Origin: Candidatus Dadabacteria bacterium
Lineage (GTDB): Bacteria; Desulfobacterota_D; UBA1144; Nemesobacterales; JADFKM01
Assembly (NCBI GenBank): GCA_022564935.1
Contig: JADFKM010000049.1
Coordinates: 1-15,169 of the forward strand
Direction of reading: 5' to 3'
DNA: 15,169 nucleotides
Shown here piece by piece: positions 7,433-15,044 of this stretch. Position 1 is the first letter of the stretch. Each line of letters opens with the position of its first letter. The translations under genes and the position numbers were made by a program. The notes below the pieces were generated by a model. That model saw only the letters and a program-made list of their open reading frames with translations. It was not told the origin of the DNA and did not search any database.

Positions 7433-10312
7433 CTAAGTAACCCCCACAGCCTCGGCGTCCCTGTCCGAGAGCATGCCGCCGTCGGAGCGGAGCTTCACGG
7501 TGCCGTCCCGCTTCCAGGAACGGTCGCATCTCGGTTCTCCCTTCAGGTCATTCACGATGATTTGCTCTTCGTCTCCGGCCTGGAGCGTGAACCTGCTCAC
7601 ACCGCACAGGTCGTCGAGACCCTCCTTCACATACGGGCTTAAAACATCGACCTTGTCTGCTTTCATAACGGCAACGATACCTGCGTCGAGAGGGTTGCGC
7701 ACATCCTGAGATGCCTTAGCCTCCTCAAGCGCCTTCAACACCGATTCTCTAAGCGCCATCACTTCGTCCCAGCGATCGCCGATTTCTAAGTCGTGGGGGT
7801 CTGGATAATCCTCCAGATGGACGCTCATTTCGGTGTTTTGTGGATCCAGCATGTGGAGGGTGGAGTAGGCGTCCTCCGCTGTGTGGACTATGATCGGGGC
7901 GAGTATTTTGACGAGCACGTCTGCAATGAAGAACATCGCCGTTTGAGTCCGCCTTCTCTTGCGGCTGTCGGTGGACTCGCAGTACAGCCTGTCCTTGACG
8001 GCTGCCAGGTATACGGCGCTCAGTGTGTTGTTGCAGAAATTAAAGATCAGCTCGTTTACCTTTTTGTAGTCGTAAGATTCGTATGCGATGGAAACCGCTT
8101 CAACTAAGATATTGGTTTCGTTCAGCGCCCATGCGTCCAGGGAGCACCGGTCATCCTCGGTAAAATCTACGGCGTTGCTTTCCGGGTCGAAGTCGTTTAG
8201 ATTGCCGAGCAGAAAGCGCAGAGTATTGCGAACCTTCCTGTACTCCTCGCTTGCTATCTTAAAGAACTCCCAGTCCACCTTTATATCGTTTGTGTAGTTG
8301 AGCGAGCTTACCCACCACCTGCATATGTCGGCTCCGTACTTATTTATCAAATCGTCCACTTCGATTGCGTTGCCCCCGGACTTACTCATCTTTCTGCCTT
8401 CTGCGTCAACCATGAATCCGTGGGTGAGGAGTCCGTTGAATGGGGGCTGTCCTGTCGCACCGAGCGCGGGCAGGAGGGAGAGCTGGAACCATCCCCTGTG
8501 CTGGTCGGAGCCTTCGAGGTACAGGTCTGCGGGGTAGCCCAGGCTCCTGCTTTTTAGAACGGCGTTCCAGGAGGAGCCGGACTCGAACCATACGTCGAAG
8601 ATGTCCATCCCTTTGTTTAGCTTTGAGATTTCGTCTGAGGATAGGTTCTTAGCCCAGTCGGGTGCATCGGGGTCGGAGGTTGGGTCGTACTCGCTTAGGA
8701 TATCGCCCGCCTCAGCCTTGAACCAGTAATTGGCTCCGTGATCCCTGATCTTTCCGGCGACGGCCATCACCGACTTTGAAGTGAGAAGAGTTTGGCCTTT
8801 TTCGTTGTAAAATCCGGGTATCGGCAGTCCCCACGCCCTCTGGCGGCTGATGCACCAGTCGGGTCTCGACTCCAGCATGCCGCGAAAGCGGTTCCTCCCC
8901 CACTCCGGCACGAAGGTTATACCGTCCTCGACGAATAACAGCGCCAGCTCTCTTAACGTTTTTCCAGTACCTCTTACCGTTGTGTCCACGTTTATGAACC
9001 ATTGCTCCGTCGCCCTGAAAATGGTCGGGGTCTTGCTTCTCCAATCGTGCGGGTAGCTGTGTGTGTGCTGCTTGTGGTGGAAGAGGAGTCCGACGTTTTT
9101 GATCCTCTCTATTATCAGCCGGTTGCTCTCCCATACTCCCACCCCCCTCAGCCACTCAGGCACGCTTTCATCGAAAGTGCCGTCCTCCAGAACGGGGCAG
9201 TAGACGGGAAGGTTTTCCTTCAGTCCGGTCTGGTAGTCCTCAACGCCGTGACCGGGGGCCATGTGCACGAGACCCGTGCCGTCCTGGAATGAGACGTAAT
9301 CGGCAGTAACGACCCTGCCTGTGCGCCCGGCAAAGGGGTGTGTGTACAGTGTTCCAGATTTTGCAAGCTCATCTCCCCTGCAGCTTCCTATCTCTTTATA
9401 GTCGTAGATTCCGGCTGCTGAGAACACTTTCTCTGCCAGCTCTTTTACTAAAATTACGTTGATTTCGACCCCGTTCTTCGTGAGACTATAAAGGCGGTAC
9501 TGGCCGACGGGAGAAACGGCTACGGCCAGGTTGGCAGGGAGCGTCCAGGGTGTTGTCGTCCATATCATGAGATGGACCGGCTCGCCGGAGGGCGCGTTGA
9601 GTCCGGCGGGCAGCGTTGATGTGTCGGTTATCTCGAACAGGACGTAAATGCTGCTGTCGGTTCTCTGGTAGTACTCGAGCTCTGCCTCGGCCAGCGCGGT
9701 CTTATTCTCGATAGACCAGTGTACGGGCTTGAGGTCGCGGTGAACCAGACCCCCGCGTACAAGCTCTGCGAATACTTCCAATACTGCCGCCTCATAATCG
9801 GGGCTCATGGTGAGGTAGGGGTTGTCATAGTGCCCGATTGTGCCCAGACGCAGAAGTTGTTTAGTTTGCATTTTCACGTACTTCTCGGCATACGACTGGC
9901 ACTTGTAGCGAACCTGTATCGGCTCGAGCTCCTTTGCCTTGGGGCCCAGCTCCTTGAGCACCTTGTGCTCTATAGGCAGGCCGTGGCAGTCCCAGCCGGG
10001 CACGAAGTCCACCTCGTAGCCCAGCAGAAGCTTTGAGCGCACCACGAAGTCCTTGAGGGATTTGTTAAGAAGATGTCCGAGGTGGATGGGGCCGTTGGCG
10101 TACGGTGGGCCGTCGTGCAGGAGGAACCTGCCCTTTTTATGCTTCTTACCGAGCATTTTATGATACAGGTCGATTTTCTCCCAGCGCTTCTGGAGCCTCG
10201 GCTCTATTTCGAGCAGGTTTGCTTTCATGGAAAAGCCGGTCTTCGGCAGGTGTAGAGTATCCCTGTAGGGGTCTTTTTTCTTCTTGTCCTCTTTGGTCTT
10301 GGGTTTGTTCAT
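7433..10312 (-). CDS. ileS: Isoleucyl-tRNA synthetase (class Ia), zinc ligands lost
   Basis: It charges tRNA-Ile with isoleucine and edits mischarged valine. The 959-residue protein carries the HIGH motif as HLGH (77-80, in PPYANGPIHLGH) and the KMSKS motif at 641-645. It also has the CP1 editing domain with the threonine-rich WTTTPWTLP (251-259) and GTGLVHMAPGHGVEDY with the editing aspartate D359. The C-terminal zinc knuckle found in typical bacterial enzymes is degenerate: C929 remains, but the other three positions read S932 (CDRS), S949 and D952 (LSDRDAEAV). The fold is still recognisable from W-K-R and D-A-E-A-V, so a zinc-independent form is likely rather than a broken gene. The ATG at 10312 is preceded by GGGGAG at about eleven bases. 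It is transcribed alone with its own candidate promoter, and no T-box signature is visible. Confidence 0.95.
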   Translation of the reverse strand: MNKPKTKEDKKKKDPYRDTLHLPKTGFSMKANLLEIEPRLQKRWEKIDLYHKMLGKKHKKGRFLLHDGPPYANGPIHLGHLLNKSLKDFVVRSKLLLGYEVDFVPGWDCHGLPIEHKVLKELGPKAKELEPIQVRYKCQSYAEKYVKMQTKQLLRLGTIGHYDNPYLTMSPDYEAAVLEVFAELVRGGLVHRDLKPVHWSIENKTALAEAELEYYQRTDSSIYVLFEITDTSTLPAGLNAPSGEPVHLMIWTTTPWTLPANLAVAVSPVGQYRLYSLTKNGVEINVILVKELAEKVFSAAGIYDYKEIGSCRGDELAKSGTLYTHPFAGRTGRVVTADYVSFQDGTGLVHMAPGHGVEDYQTGLKENLPVYCPVLEDGTFDESVPEWLRGVGVWESNRLIIERIKNVGLLFHHKQHTHSYPHDWRSKTPTIFRATEQWFINVDTTVRGTGKTLRELALLFVEDGITFVPEWGRNRFRGMLESRPDWCISRQRAWGLPIPGFYNEKGQTLLTSKSVMAVAGKIRDHGANYWFKAEAGDILSEYDPTSDPDAPDWAKNLSSDEISKLNKGMDIFDVWFESGSSWNAVLKSRSLGYPADLYLEGSDQHRGWFQLSLLPALGATGQPPFNGLLTHGFMVDAEGRKMSKSGGNAIEVDDLINKYGADICRWWVSSLNYTNDIKVDWEFFKIASEEYRKVRNTLRFLLGNLNDFDPESNAVDFTEDDRCSLDAWALNETNILVEAVSIAYESYDYKKVNELIFNFCNNTLSAVYLAAVKDRLYCESTDSRKRRRTQTAMFFIADVLVKILAPIIVHTAEDAYSTLHMLDPQNTEMSVHLEDYPDPHDLEIGDRWDEVMALRESVLKALEEAKASQDVRNPLDAGIVAVMKADKVDVLSPYVKEGLDDLCGVSRFTLQAGDEEQIIVNDLKGEPRCDRSWKRDGTVKLRSDGGMLSDRDAEAVGVT

Positions 10313-10380
10313 TTACTGCTGGACTCCCCGGCTCTGCTTGGAGCGAGAATAGACTCAAATAAGAAGGATTGAATATGACG

Positions 10381-10398
10381 TTTCATATTGTTATGAAA
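10381..10398. promoter_or_regulatory. Perfect 18-bp palindrome overlapping the candidate ileS -10
   Basis: TTTCATA-TTGT-TATGAAA has perfect 7-bp arms and a 4-nt centre. It covers the candidate -10 of ileS, the position expected for a repressor operator. No T-run follows on either strand that would make it a terminator. It shares TTATGAA with the palindrome upstream of the kinase gene. Confidence 0.4.
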
Positions 10399-10418
10399 AA
10401 AAGTGGCAATTAAGTCAA
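10390..10418 (-). promoter_or_regulatory. Candidate ileS promoter
   Basis: On the minus strand TTGACT (10418-10413) is followed after 17 bp by CATAAC (10395-10390), giving a leader of about 70 nt to the ileS ATG. The -35 is good; the -10 matches four of six positions. A perfect TATAAT (10427-10422) lies slightly upstream but lacks a -35, so it is a weaker alternative. Confidence 0.4.
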
Positions 10419-10427
10419 AAAATTATA

Positions 10428-10695
10428 TATGATTGAAGAAAGTATTATACATAAAGGGAGCCGTTAAATCACCGGAGTACATCTGCTTCAATATACCGGA
10501 CTTTTCCGGCGCATAACACTACTCTACTCGAAGATTAGGAGATACGCCCGGTAATTGATAGGTCGCTGGGAAGGATCAGAGGGTTTGATTTTCACCGGCT
10601 GGGTCGATATATCTATATGGCCTTTACGCATATCTCAATACCAAGACTTTTAGCCTTAAGCCAGGTTAAGCGAATGATATCCCGTAGCTACGCCG
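10428..10695. other. Intergenic DNA with no recognised feature
   Basis: I see no gene, RNA or convincing regulatory element here. A short 5-bp hairpin (10496-10509, CCGGA-CTTT-TCCGG) and the third GGGTCGATA copy (10601-10609) are the only structures noted. The stretch is less AT-rich than the ileS promoter, as expected if it is decayed coding sequence. Confidence 0.4.
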
Positions 10696-10872
10696 ATGGA
10701 TAAGTACCGCTGGATACAGAGGGGGGATGTAAACGCATTTTTCGGCCTGATGCACTCCCCGCTTGAGCACGGGCTTGTCCTCACCTATTGTAGTAGCGTC
10801 GGGTTACGCCCTTATAGCCTTGTGCGCGCTGGTTTTATCTCTGCGCAGCGAGCCGAGGGTTTGATGGCATAG
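10696..10872 (+). pseudogene. Remnant resembling the N-terminus of an NCS2-type permease
   Basis: A 58-codon frame from ATG 10696 to TAG 10870-10872. Its first 19 residues (MDKYRWIQRGDVNAFFGLM) look like the start of xanthine/uracil-type permeases, where a W-x-x-R-G-D-x-x-x-F-F-G-L stretch precedes the first membrane helix. After this the product turns polar (HSPLEHGLVLTYCSSVG...) and stops where membrane helices should follow; a full permease has over 400 residues. I read it as a truncated or frameshifted relic. The resemblance is from memory and the piece is short, so the family assignment is tentative. It could also be a real small peptide. Confidence 0.4.
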
Positions 10873-10898
10873 ATTTTCTTGCGGAGGACAAACTCGGC

Positions 10899-10928
10899 TT
10901 GACTTTGATTTCCAACTCGAATTAAAAT
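10899..10928 (+). promoter_or_regulatory. Sigma-70-type promoter of the 118-residue protein gene
   Basis: TTGACT (10899-10904) and TAAAAT (10923-10928) are separated by 18 bp; each matches the consensus at five of six positions. Transcription would start near 10935, about 25 nt before the ATG at 10961. It may also serve the lut genes downstream. Confidence 0.5.
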
Positions 10929-10960
10929 ATGTATGAATAGACTCGTCAGGAGCTCTTTAG

Positions 10961-11317
10961 ATGGATCTGCGCATTTGGATGAAAGGCGAGGAATTGAACA
11001 GGACGACTCCTAAATGGAACGTTATGTTCATGCCGGGGGACGCAACAAACCGGTACTTCATTGTAGAGATAAGGGAGGTGGATTCTGAAAAGCTTGGACA
11101 GATTAAGGAGCTAATTCCTATGGTTGAGAGGGGGTTTTGCTCAGCGGGCGAGTTCATTCTGAAGACTACAAGATTCGGTTTCATGCTCAAAAAAAAAGTT
11201 GATGAGGACGTAGAATATCAGGAAGCCTGGGAAAAGTGGGTCAAGTTTTCCCAGGCTTTGTTTACGGAGTTGGCCATGGCCATCGGCGAAGAAGTCCCTG
11301 ATTTTACCGAGTATTGA
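10961..11317 (+). CDS. Small soluble protein of unknown function
   Basis: I do not recognise a family. The 118-residue product is charged and soluble, with no signal peptide or membrane segment. It alternates short strands (WNVMFMPGD, RYFIVEIREV, EFILKTTRFGFMLKKKV) with helices rich in E, K and W at the C-terminus (about 83-110), which suggests an alpha/beta fold. One cysteine (C60) is present. AGGAG (10948-10952) lies eight bases before the ATG and a promoter lies just upstream, so the gene is very likely real. It lies 172 bp upstream of lutA in the same direction. This could make it part of the lut transcription unit, but nothing in the protein points to lactate metabolism. Confidence 0.75.
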   Translation: MDLRIWMKGEELNRTTPKWNVMFMPGDATNRYFIVEIREVDSEKLGQIKELIPMVERGFCSAGEFILKTTRFGFMLKKKVDEDVEYQEAWEKWVKFSQALFTELAMAIGEEVPDFTEY

Positions 11318-11323
11318 GGTTCC

Positions 11324-11343
11324 CGTCATCACCGCGTCATCAC
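11324..11343 (+). repeat. Tandem 9-bp repeat CGTCATCAC upstream of lutA
   Basis: CGTCATCAC occurs at 11324-11332 and 11335-11343, an 11-bp period of about one helical turn. It lies in the gap between the 118-residue protein gene and lutA. A tandem binding site for a lut regulator is possible; it could also be a chance duplication. Confidence 0.35.
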
Positions 11344-11489
11344 GGCGTGTCTTCGATAAACCAAACGTGACCTTCGTTCTAACTCCATCTATACCGGTAG
11401 CGACTGTAACCGAGAGCAGGTGATTGAAGCCCATCGTTATTGACATTGAGCAGCGCCGTGGAGATAATCAATTTCAAGGCATCCTGTGT

Positions 11490-12257
11490 ATGTCCTTTAG
11501 CGTTATGGGAAATGAACCCGGCTCCAAACGGATAAAAGCGTCACTCTTTGTTACCTGTCTCGTAGACCTTTTCTTTCCACAGGTAGGTGAAAGTGTGGTG
11601 AGGGTTTTGAGAAGGCTCGGGGTCGATGTGGATTTTCCCAACGAGCAGACATGCTGCGGTCAGCCTGCCTTTAACAGCGGGTACACGGATGACGCCAGGG
11701 CGCTCGCCGAAAGGTTTGTGGGGGTTTTCTCCGGGGATTCTCGGGACACCTATATTGTTTCGCCTTCGGGCTCCTGCGCATCCATGGTTAAGGTGTTTTA
11801 CGAAGAGCTGTTCAAAAATGACCCTGCTTTATGTGACGCCCTTTCTAAGGTCTCGTCCAGGGTTTATGAGTTCTCAAGCTTTCTCACCGATGTGCTGGGG
11901 GTCGAAGACGTGGGCGCATCGTATGATGGGGTGGTAACGTACCACGATTCATGCCACCTGCTGAGGGAATTGGGGATTTCGGAGGCCCCAAGGAGGCTGA
12001 TAAAGTCCGTCAGCGGGGTGAAGTTTATTGAAGCGGAAATGCACGATGAGTGCTGCGGTTTTGGAGGGACGTTTTCTGTTAAGCACCCTGAAGTTTCCGT
12101 TTCCATGCTGGATGAAAAGCTGACGCACATTGGGAAGAGCGGCGCCGATACACTCGTATCCACGGATATGGGGTGCTTGATGCAAATAGGCGGGGCGGTG
12201 TCGAGAAGAGAGCTGCCGATAAGGGTCATGCACCTAGCAGAGCTCTTGGCGTCTTAG
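11490..12257 (+). CDS. lutA: LutA, CCG-domain subunit of L-lactate oxidation complex
   Basis: LutA works with LutB and LutC to oxidise L-lactate to pyruvate, as shown in Bacillus subtilis. The protein has two cysteine-rich CCG-type domains, the iron-sulfur-binding module also found in heterodisulfide reductase subunit B and GlpC. The first holds C23 (FVTCLVD), C55-C56 (TCCGQPAFNSGY) and C96 (PSGSCASM). The second holds C155 (YHDSCHLLRE), C188-C189 (DECCGFGGTFSVK) and C229 (DMGCLMQIGG). All expected cysteines are present. The start is uncertain. ATG 11490 has AAGG ten bases upstream and gives 255 residues; ATG 11505 gives 250; the family usually begins only a few residues before SLFVTCLVD. An upstream in-frame TTG at 11424 gives a non-family extension. 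lutB follows after 24 bp. Confidence 0.93.
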   Translation: MSFSVMGNEPGSKRIKASLFVTCLVDLFFPQVGESVVRVLRRLGVDVDFPNEQTCCGQPAFNSGYTDDARALAERFVGVFSGDSRDTYIVSPSGSCASMVKVFYEELFKNDPALCDALSKVSSRVYEFSSFLTDVLGVEDVGASYDGVVTYHDSCHLLRELGISEAPRRLIKSVSGVKFIEAEMHDECCGFGGTFSVKHPEVSVSMLDEKLTHIGKSGADTLVSTDMGCLMQIGGAVSRRELPIRVMHLAELLAS

Positions 12258-12281
12258 TCGTCGGGAAATCCGAGTTAGTCT

Positions 12282-13754
12282 ATGCCTAGTCATACTTTTC
12301 AAATAGATTTTAAAAGAAGCTCTAAGGTGGCCGTAGCCGATAAGAAGCTCAAACGCGCCCTGGTCTCGGCTACAGACCGCTTTAGAGCGCAGAGGTCGCT
12401 TGCCGTCGAGGGAACGCAGGAATGGGAGGAGATAAAAACACGGGCGAGGGAGATTAAAGAGCATGTTATCGATAACCTGGACTTCTACCTGGAGAAGCTC
12501 GAAGAGTCTATAACCAAGGCCGGTGGTGTGGTTCACTGGGCTAGGGACGGGGAAGAAGCTGCAAATATAATCACAGCGATTGCAGCCGAAAGGGGAGTTA
12601 AGTCCGTTGTCAAGAGCAAGTCGATGGCCACCGAAGAGATCGAGCTTAATAATGCCTTCGAGCGAAATGGAATTAAGGTAGTTGAGACCGACCTGGGCGA
12701 ATATATCATTCAGCTGGCTGGTGAGCGTCCTTCTCATATCTTGGCTCCAGCGATTCACAAAACCAGGGATGACATTTCGAAGCTGTTTTCCAGGAAACTG
12801 GGAGTGCCGTACTACGAGGAGCCTGAGGAATTGACAGGGATAGCCAGGGATAAGCTGAGGGAAGAGTTCCTGAATGCTGATATGGGCGTGTCGGGGGTCA
12901 ATTTTGCGGTACCTGAAACCGGCACTATCGTGGTGGTCGAAAATGAGGGCAACGCATGCCTGTGCACCACCCTCCCCAGAGTGCACGTTGCCCTCATGGG
13001 TATGGAGAAGGTGGTGCCGAGGTTTGAAGACCTATCGATCTTCCTGAACCTCTTGATCAAGAGCGCCACGGGACAGAAGCTCTCTACATATGTCTCATTC
13101 ATCACAGGCCCGAAAAACATTCTCGACAACGACGGCCCGGAGGAGTTCCATCTGGTTATTCTGGACAACGGCAGGTCGAAGATCCTGGCCGACGAGGTCA
13201 CTCGCCAGTCACTTTACTGTCTGAGGTGCGGGGCGTGTTTGAACGTCTGCCCTGTCTACCGTCAGGTGGGTGGTCATGCGTACGGGGGCGTGTATTCGGG
13301 CCCGATAGGCGCCATTATCATGCCTCAGCTCATGGATTTGAAGGGGGTCTACGAGCTGCCGTACGCCTCTTCTCTCTGCGGGGCGTGTAAGGAGGTGTGT
13401 CCGGTAAATATCGATTTTCCAAAGGTGCTTCTCAAGCTCAGGTCGGACTTTGTTAAGGGCAGGGAAAAGGGTCGCAGGCCGGGATTGTCCGAGAGGATGG
13501 CGATTAAGCTGTGGCGTTATGCTATGGAGCACAGGCGGTTATATGAGTTTATCTCCAGGATTGCATATTTTGCTCAGATGCCGTTCGTAGAACGTAAGGG
13601 GAGGAGAAACGGCCACGGTAGGATTGGCTCTCTGCCTTTCCCCTTCTCGAACTGGACACGCGACAGAGACTTCCCAGCAGTGGCTAAGAAGACGTTCAGG
13701 AACAGATGGAGGGAGCTGGAGAATGAAAACGGTGATTCGGAGGATAAGCTGTGA
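12282..13754 (+). CDS. lutB: LutB, ferredoxin-type iron-sulfur subunit of lactate oxidation complex
   Basis: LutB is the electron-transfer subunit of LutABC. The 490-residue product is close to the B. subtilis length. Residues about 60-300 form the LUD (DUF162) domain, with KSKSMATEEI, GVNFAVPETGTIVVVENEGN and FITGPKNI. A pair of 4Fe-4S motifs follows: C313-x2-C316-x2-C319-x3-C323-P, then C366-x2-C369-x3-C373-P. The C-terminus carries the family tail with FPFSNWTRDRDFPAVAKKTFRNRW. No cysteine ligand is missing. The start MPSHTFQIDF has only a weak purine stretch before it, so translation may depend on coupling to lutA 24 bp upstream. The stop TGA (13752-13754) shares one base with the lutC ATG. 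Confidence 0.94.
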   Translation: MPSHTFQIDFKRSSKVAVADKKLKRALVSATDRFRAQRSLAVEGTQEWEEIKTRAREIKEHVIDNLDFYLEKLEESITKAGGVVHWARDGEEAANIITAIAAERGVKSVVKSKSMATEEIELNNAFERNGIKVVETDLGEYIIQLAGERPSHILAPAIHKTRDDISKLFSRKLGVPYYEEPEELTGIARDKLREEFLNADMGVSGVNFAVPETGTIVVVENEGNACLCTTLPRVHVALMGMEKVVPRFEDLSIFLNLLIKSATGQKLSTYVSFITGPKNILDNDGPEEFHLVILDNGRSKILADEVTRQSLYCLRCGACLNVCPVYRQVGGHAYGGVYSGPIGAIIMPQLMDLKGVYELPYASSLCGACKEVCPVNIDFPKVLLKLRSDFVKGREKGRRPGLSERMAIKLWRYAMEHRRLYEFISRIAYFAQMPFVERKGRRNGHGRIGSLPFPFSNWTRDRDFPAVAKKTFRNRWRELENENGDSEDKL

Positions 13755-14455
13755 TGTCTAGGGAAGCAAAAGATGTAATCCTTGCTTCTATTAGAAGGGG
13801 ACTGAAGAGGTTTGAGAAGGGTAGGGGGGAGAGCCCCGCTCCTCCTCCTACGTGGAACGCCGGCTCCCTCAAACATTCATACGATGAGGATTCCCTGACA
13901 CGAGAGTTTGTCGAAGAGGTTATAAAAGTCAAAGGCCATGCCGAGGTCACAGACAGCGGAGAGGAAATACTGAGTTTTGCCTTAGGGCTGTTTGAGGAGT
14001 ACGGTACTAATTCGTGCGCAATGGCTGACGGTGATTTTTTAGAAAGTCTGAGCCTTGCTGAGCATCTTGAATCCAAGGGGATAGGGGTTGTGAGACCCGG
14101 CTCAGGTGATAGTGTGGTGGCTGATGCGGGAATAGGAATTACCGAAGCGGATTACGCCATTTCGGATTCGGGCACTTTGGTGCTTTTGACGAATGAAAAC
14201 AACCCGCGATCTTTTTCCCTCCTCCCGCCCGTTCACCTGGCGATAGTGAAACGCAGTGCCATTGTGCACAACATTTATGATGTTATGGAGGAATTAAACA
14301 GCTCTGTAGTTAAATATGAACACCCGGACCAATTTCCTAGCTGCATTACTTTTATTACGGGCCCAAGCCGGACCGCTGACATTGAGCTTAATCTCACCCT
14401 TGGAGTTCACGGCCCTAAGGCGCTTTATGTGCTTGTGTATGGAGATAAGGGGTGA
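13754..14455 (+). CDS. lutC: LutC, LUD-domain subunit of lactate oxidation complex
   Basis: LutC is the third protein needed for LutABC lactate oxidation. The 233-residue product is near the B. subtilis size (about 240) and is a single LUD (DUF162) domain. Signatures are ADAGIGITEADYAISDSGTL, PPVHLAIV, ITFITGPSRTADIELNLTLG and the C-terminal GVHGPKALYVLVYGD. It has no ferredoxin motif, which separates it from LutB. The ATG at 13754 overlaps the lutB TGA by one base (TGATG), a translational coupling arrangement; a GTG directly before it (13751) is an unlikely alternative. No terminator is obvious in the 166 bp after the stop. Confidence 0.93.
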   Translation: MSREAKDVILASIRRGLKRFEKGRGESPAPPPTWNAGSLKHSYDEDSLTREFVEEVIKVKGHAEVTDSGEEILSFALGLFEEYGTNSCAMADGDFLESLSLAEHLESKGIGVVRPGSGDSVVADAGIGITEADYAISDSGTLVLLTNENNPRSFSLLPPVHLAIVKRSAIVHNIYDVMEELNSSVVKYEHPDQFPSCITFITGPSRTADIELNLTLGVHGPKALYVLVYGDKG

Positions 14456-14607
14456 TACTCGAAGGGGGTTAACGGTGAGAAGGCGATTTATGTCTTCGGT
14501 GTGTCTATGCAGGATTCTTAAATCTATTGCAAATATTTTCACTGCAACAAAAATATGGAGATGCAAACCGCGATTCGGGCTTTGAGGATAAATTCATCGA
14601 TTAGATG

Positions 14608-14612
14608 AAGGA
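14608..14612 (+). promoter_or_regulatory. Ribosome-binding site of the DUF4892-like gene
   Basis: AAGGA lies nine bases upstream of the ATG at 14622 and fixes that start. Further upstream, TTGCA (14527-14531) and TGCAA (14543-14547) form 5-bp inverted arms. These may be part of a promoter or operator, but they are weak. Confidence 0.5.
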
Positions 14613-14621
14613 ATTGTTGAA

Positions 14622-15044
14622 ATGAGGCGTAATTTATCATTCATTATCTTTTGTAACTTAATACTCCTGGCGGCTACCTTTATCTCCAGCTCAGCGGCAA
14701 AGGAGGATTTCGCCGGTAGCTCAGATCACCCGCTCATCGGGCGATACGAAGGATCGTGGATAGGGGGGTACAAATTTTCGGAGTTCGATGAGTACAATGT
14801 AGTGACGGGAAAGATTACAACCAAGGGCGAGAATGCACTTGCCATAGAAGGCAAGGTAACCACTATAGCCTATCACATCCCGAACGATGTCTCGGTCCTC
14901 CAATTCTATCGCAATTATAAAAGTAAGATTCTCGATACGGGTTTCAACGTAATCTTCGAATGCAAATCCGGTGAAGAATGCGGAAGGAACTTTAGCAATA
15001 CTTTCGACATAATGCCTATTCCAAAGATGTGGGGAGGAAGGTGA
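14622..15044 (+). CDS. Exported DUF4892-like protein, probably truncated by an insertion sequence
   Basis: The 140-residue product starts with a signal peptide: MRRN, a hydrophobic core to about residue 20, and an SSSA-A cleavage region near 23-26. The mature part resembles the DUF4892 domain, often found at the N-terminus of OmpA-like envelope proteins: SDHPLIGRYEGSWI, a FDEY segment, LAIEGKVTTIAYHIP, VLQFYRNYKSKILDTGFNVIFEC, and a CG pair at 120-121. The function of that domain is not known to me. Family members continue well beyond this point, often with an OmpA domain. Here the protein ends with NTFDIMPIPKMWGGR, unlike the family, and the stop overlaps the start codon of a transposase (TGATG at 15042-15046). 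I infer that an insertion removed the C-terminal half, and the last residues may be read from the element. Confidence 0.7.
   Translation: MRRNLSFIIFCNLILLAATFISSSAAKEDFAGSSDHPLIGRYEGSWIGGYKFSEFDEYNVVTGKITTKGENALAIEGKVTTIAYHIPNDVSVLQFYRNYKSKILDTGFNVIFECKSGEECGRNFSNTFDIMPIPKMWGGR

Noticed and set aside
8712-9155. 147-codon frame overlapping ileS on the same strand in another frame
   Set aside because: The product is a low-complexity, R/G/Q-rich shadow of conserved IleRS sequence.
10313-10450. T-box leader for ileS
   Set aside because: No T-box core sequence, specifier stem or antiterminator could be found; the leader from the candidate promoter is only about 70 nt.
10496-10509. CCGGA-CTTT-TCCGG hairpin as a regulatory RNA or terminator
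   Set aside because: The stem is only 5 bp with no T-run, and no gene end lies next to it.
12234-12986. 250-codon frame antisense to lutB
   Set aside because: It lies opposite strongly conserved LutB codons and its product has no coherent family pattern.
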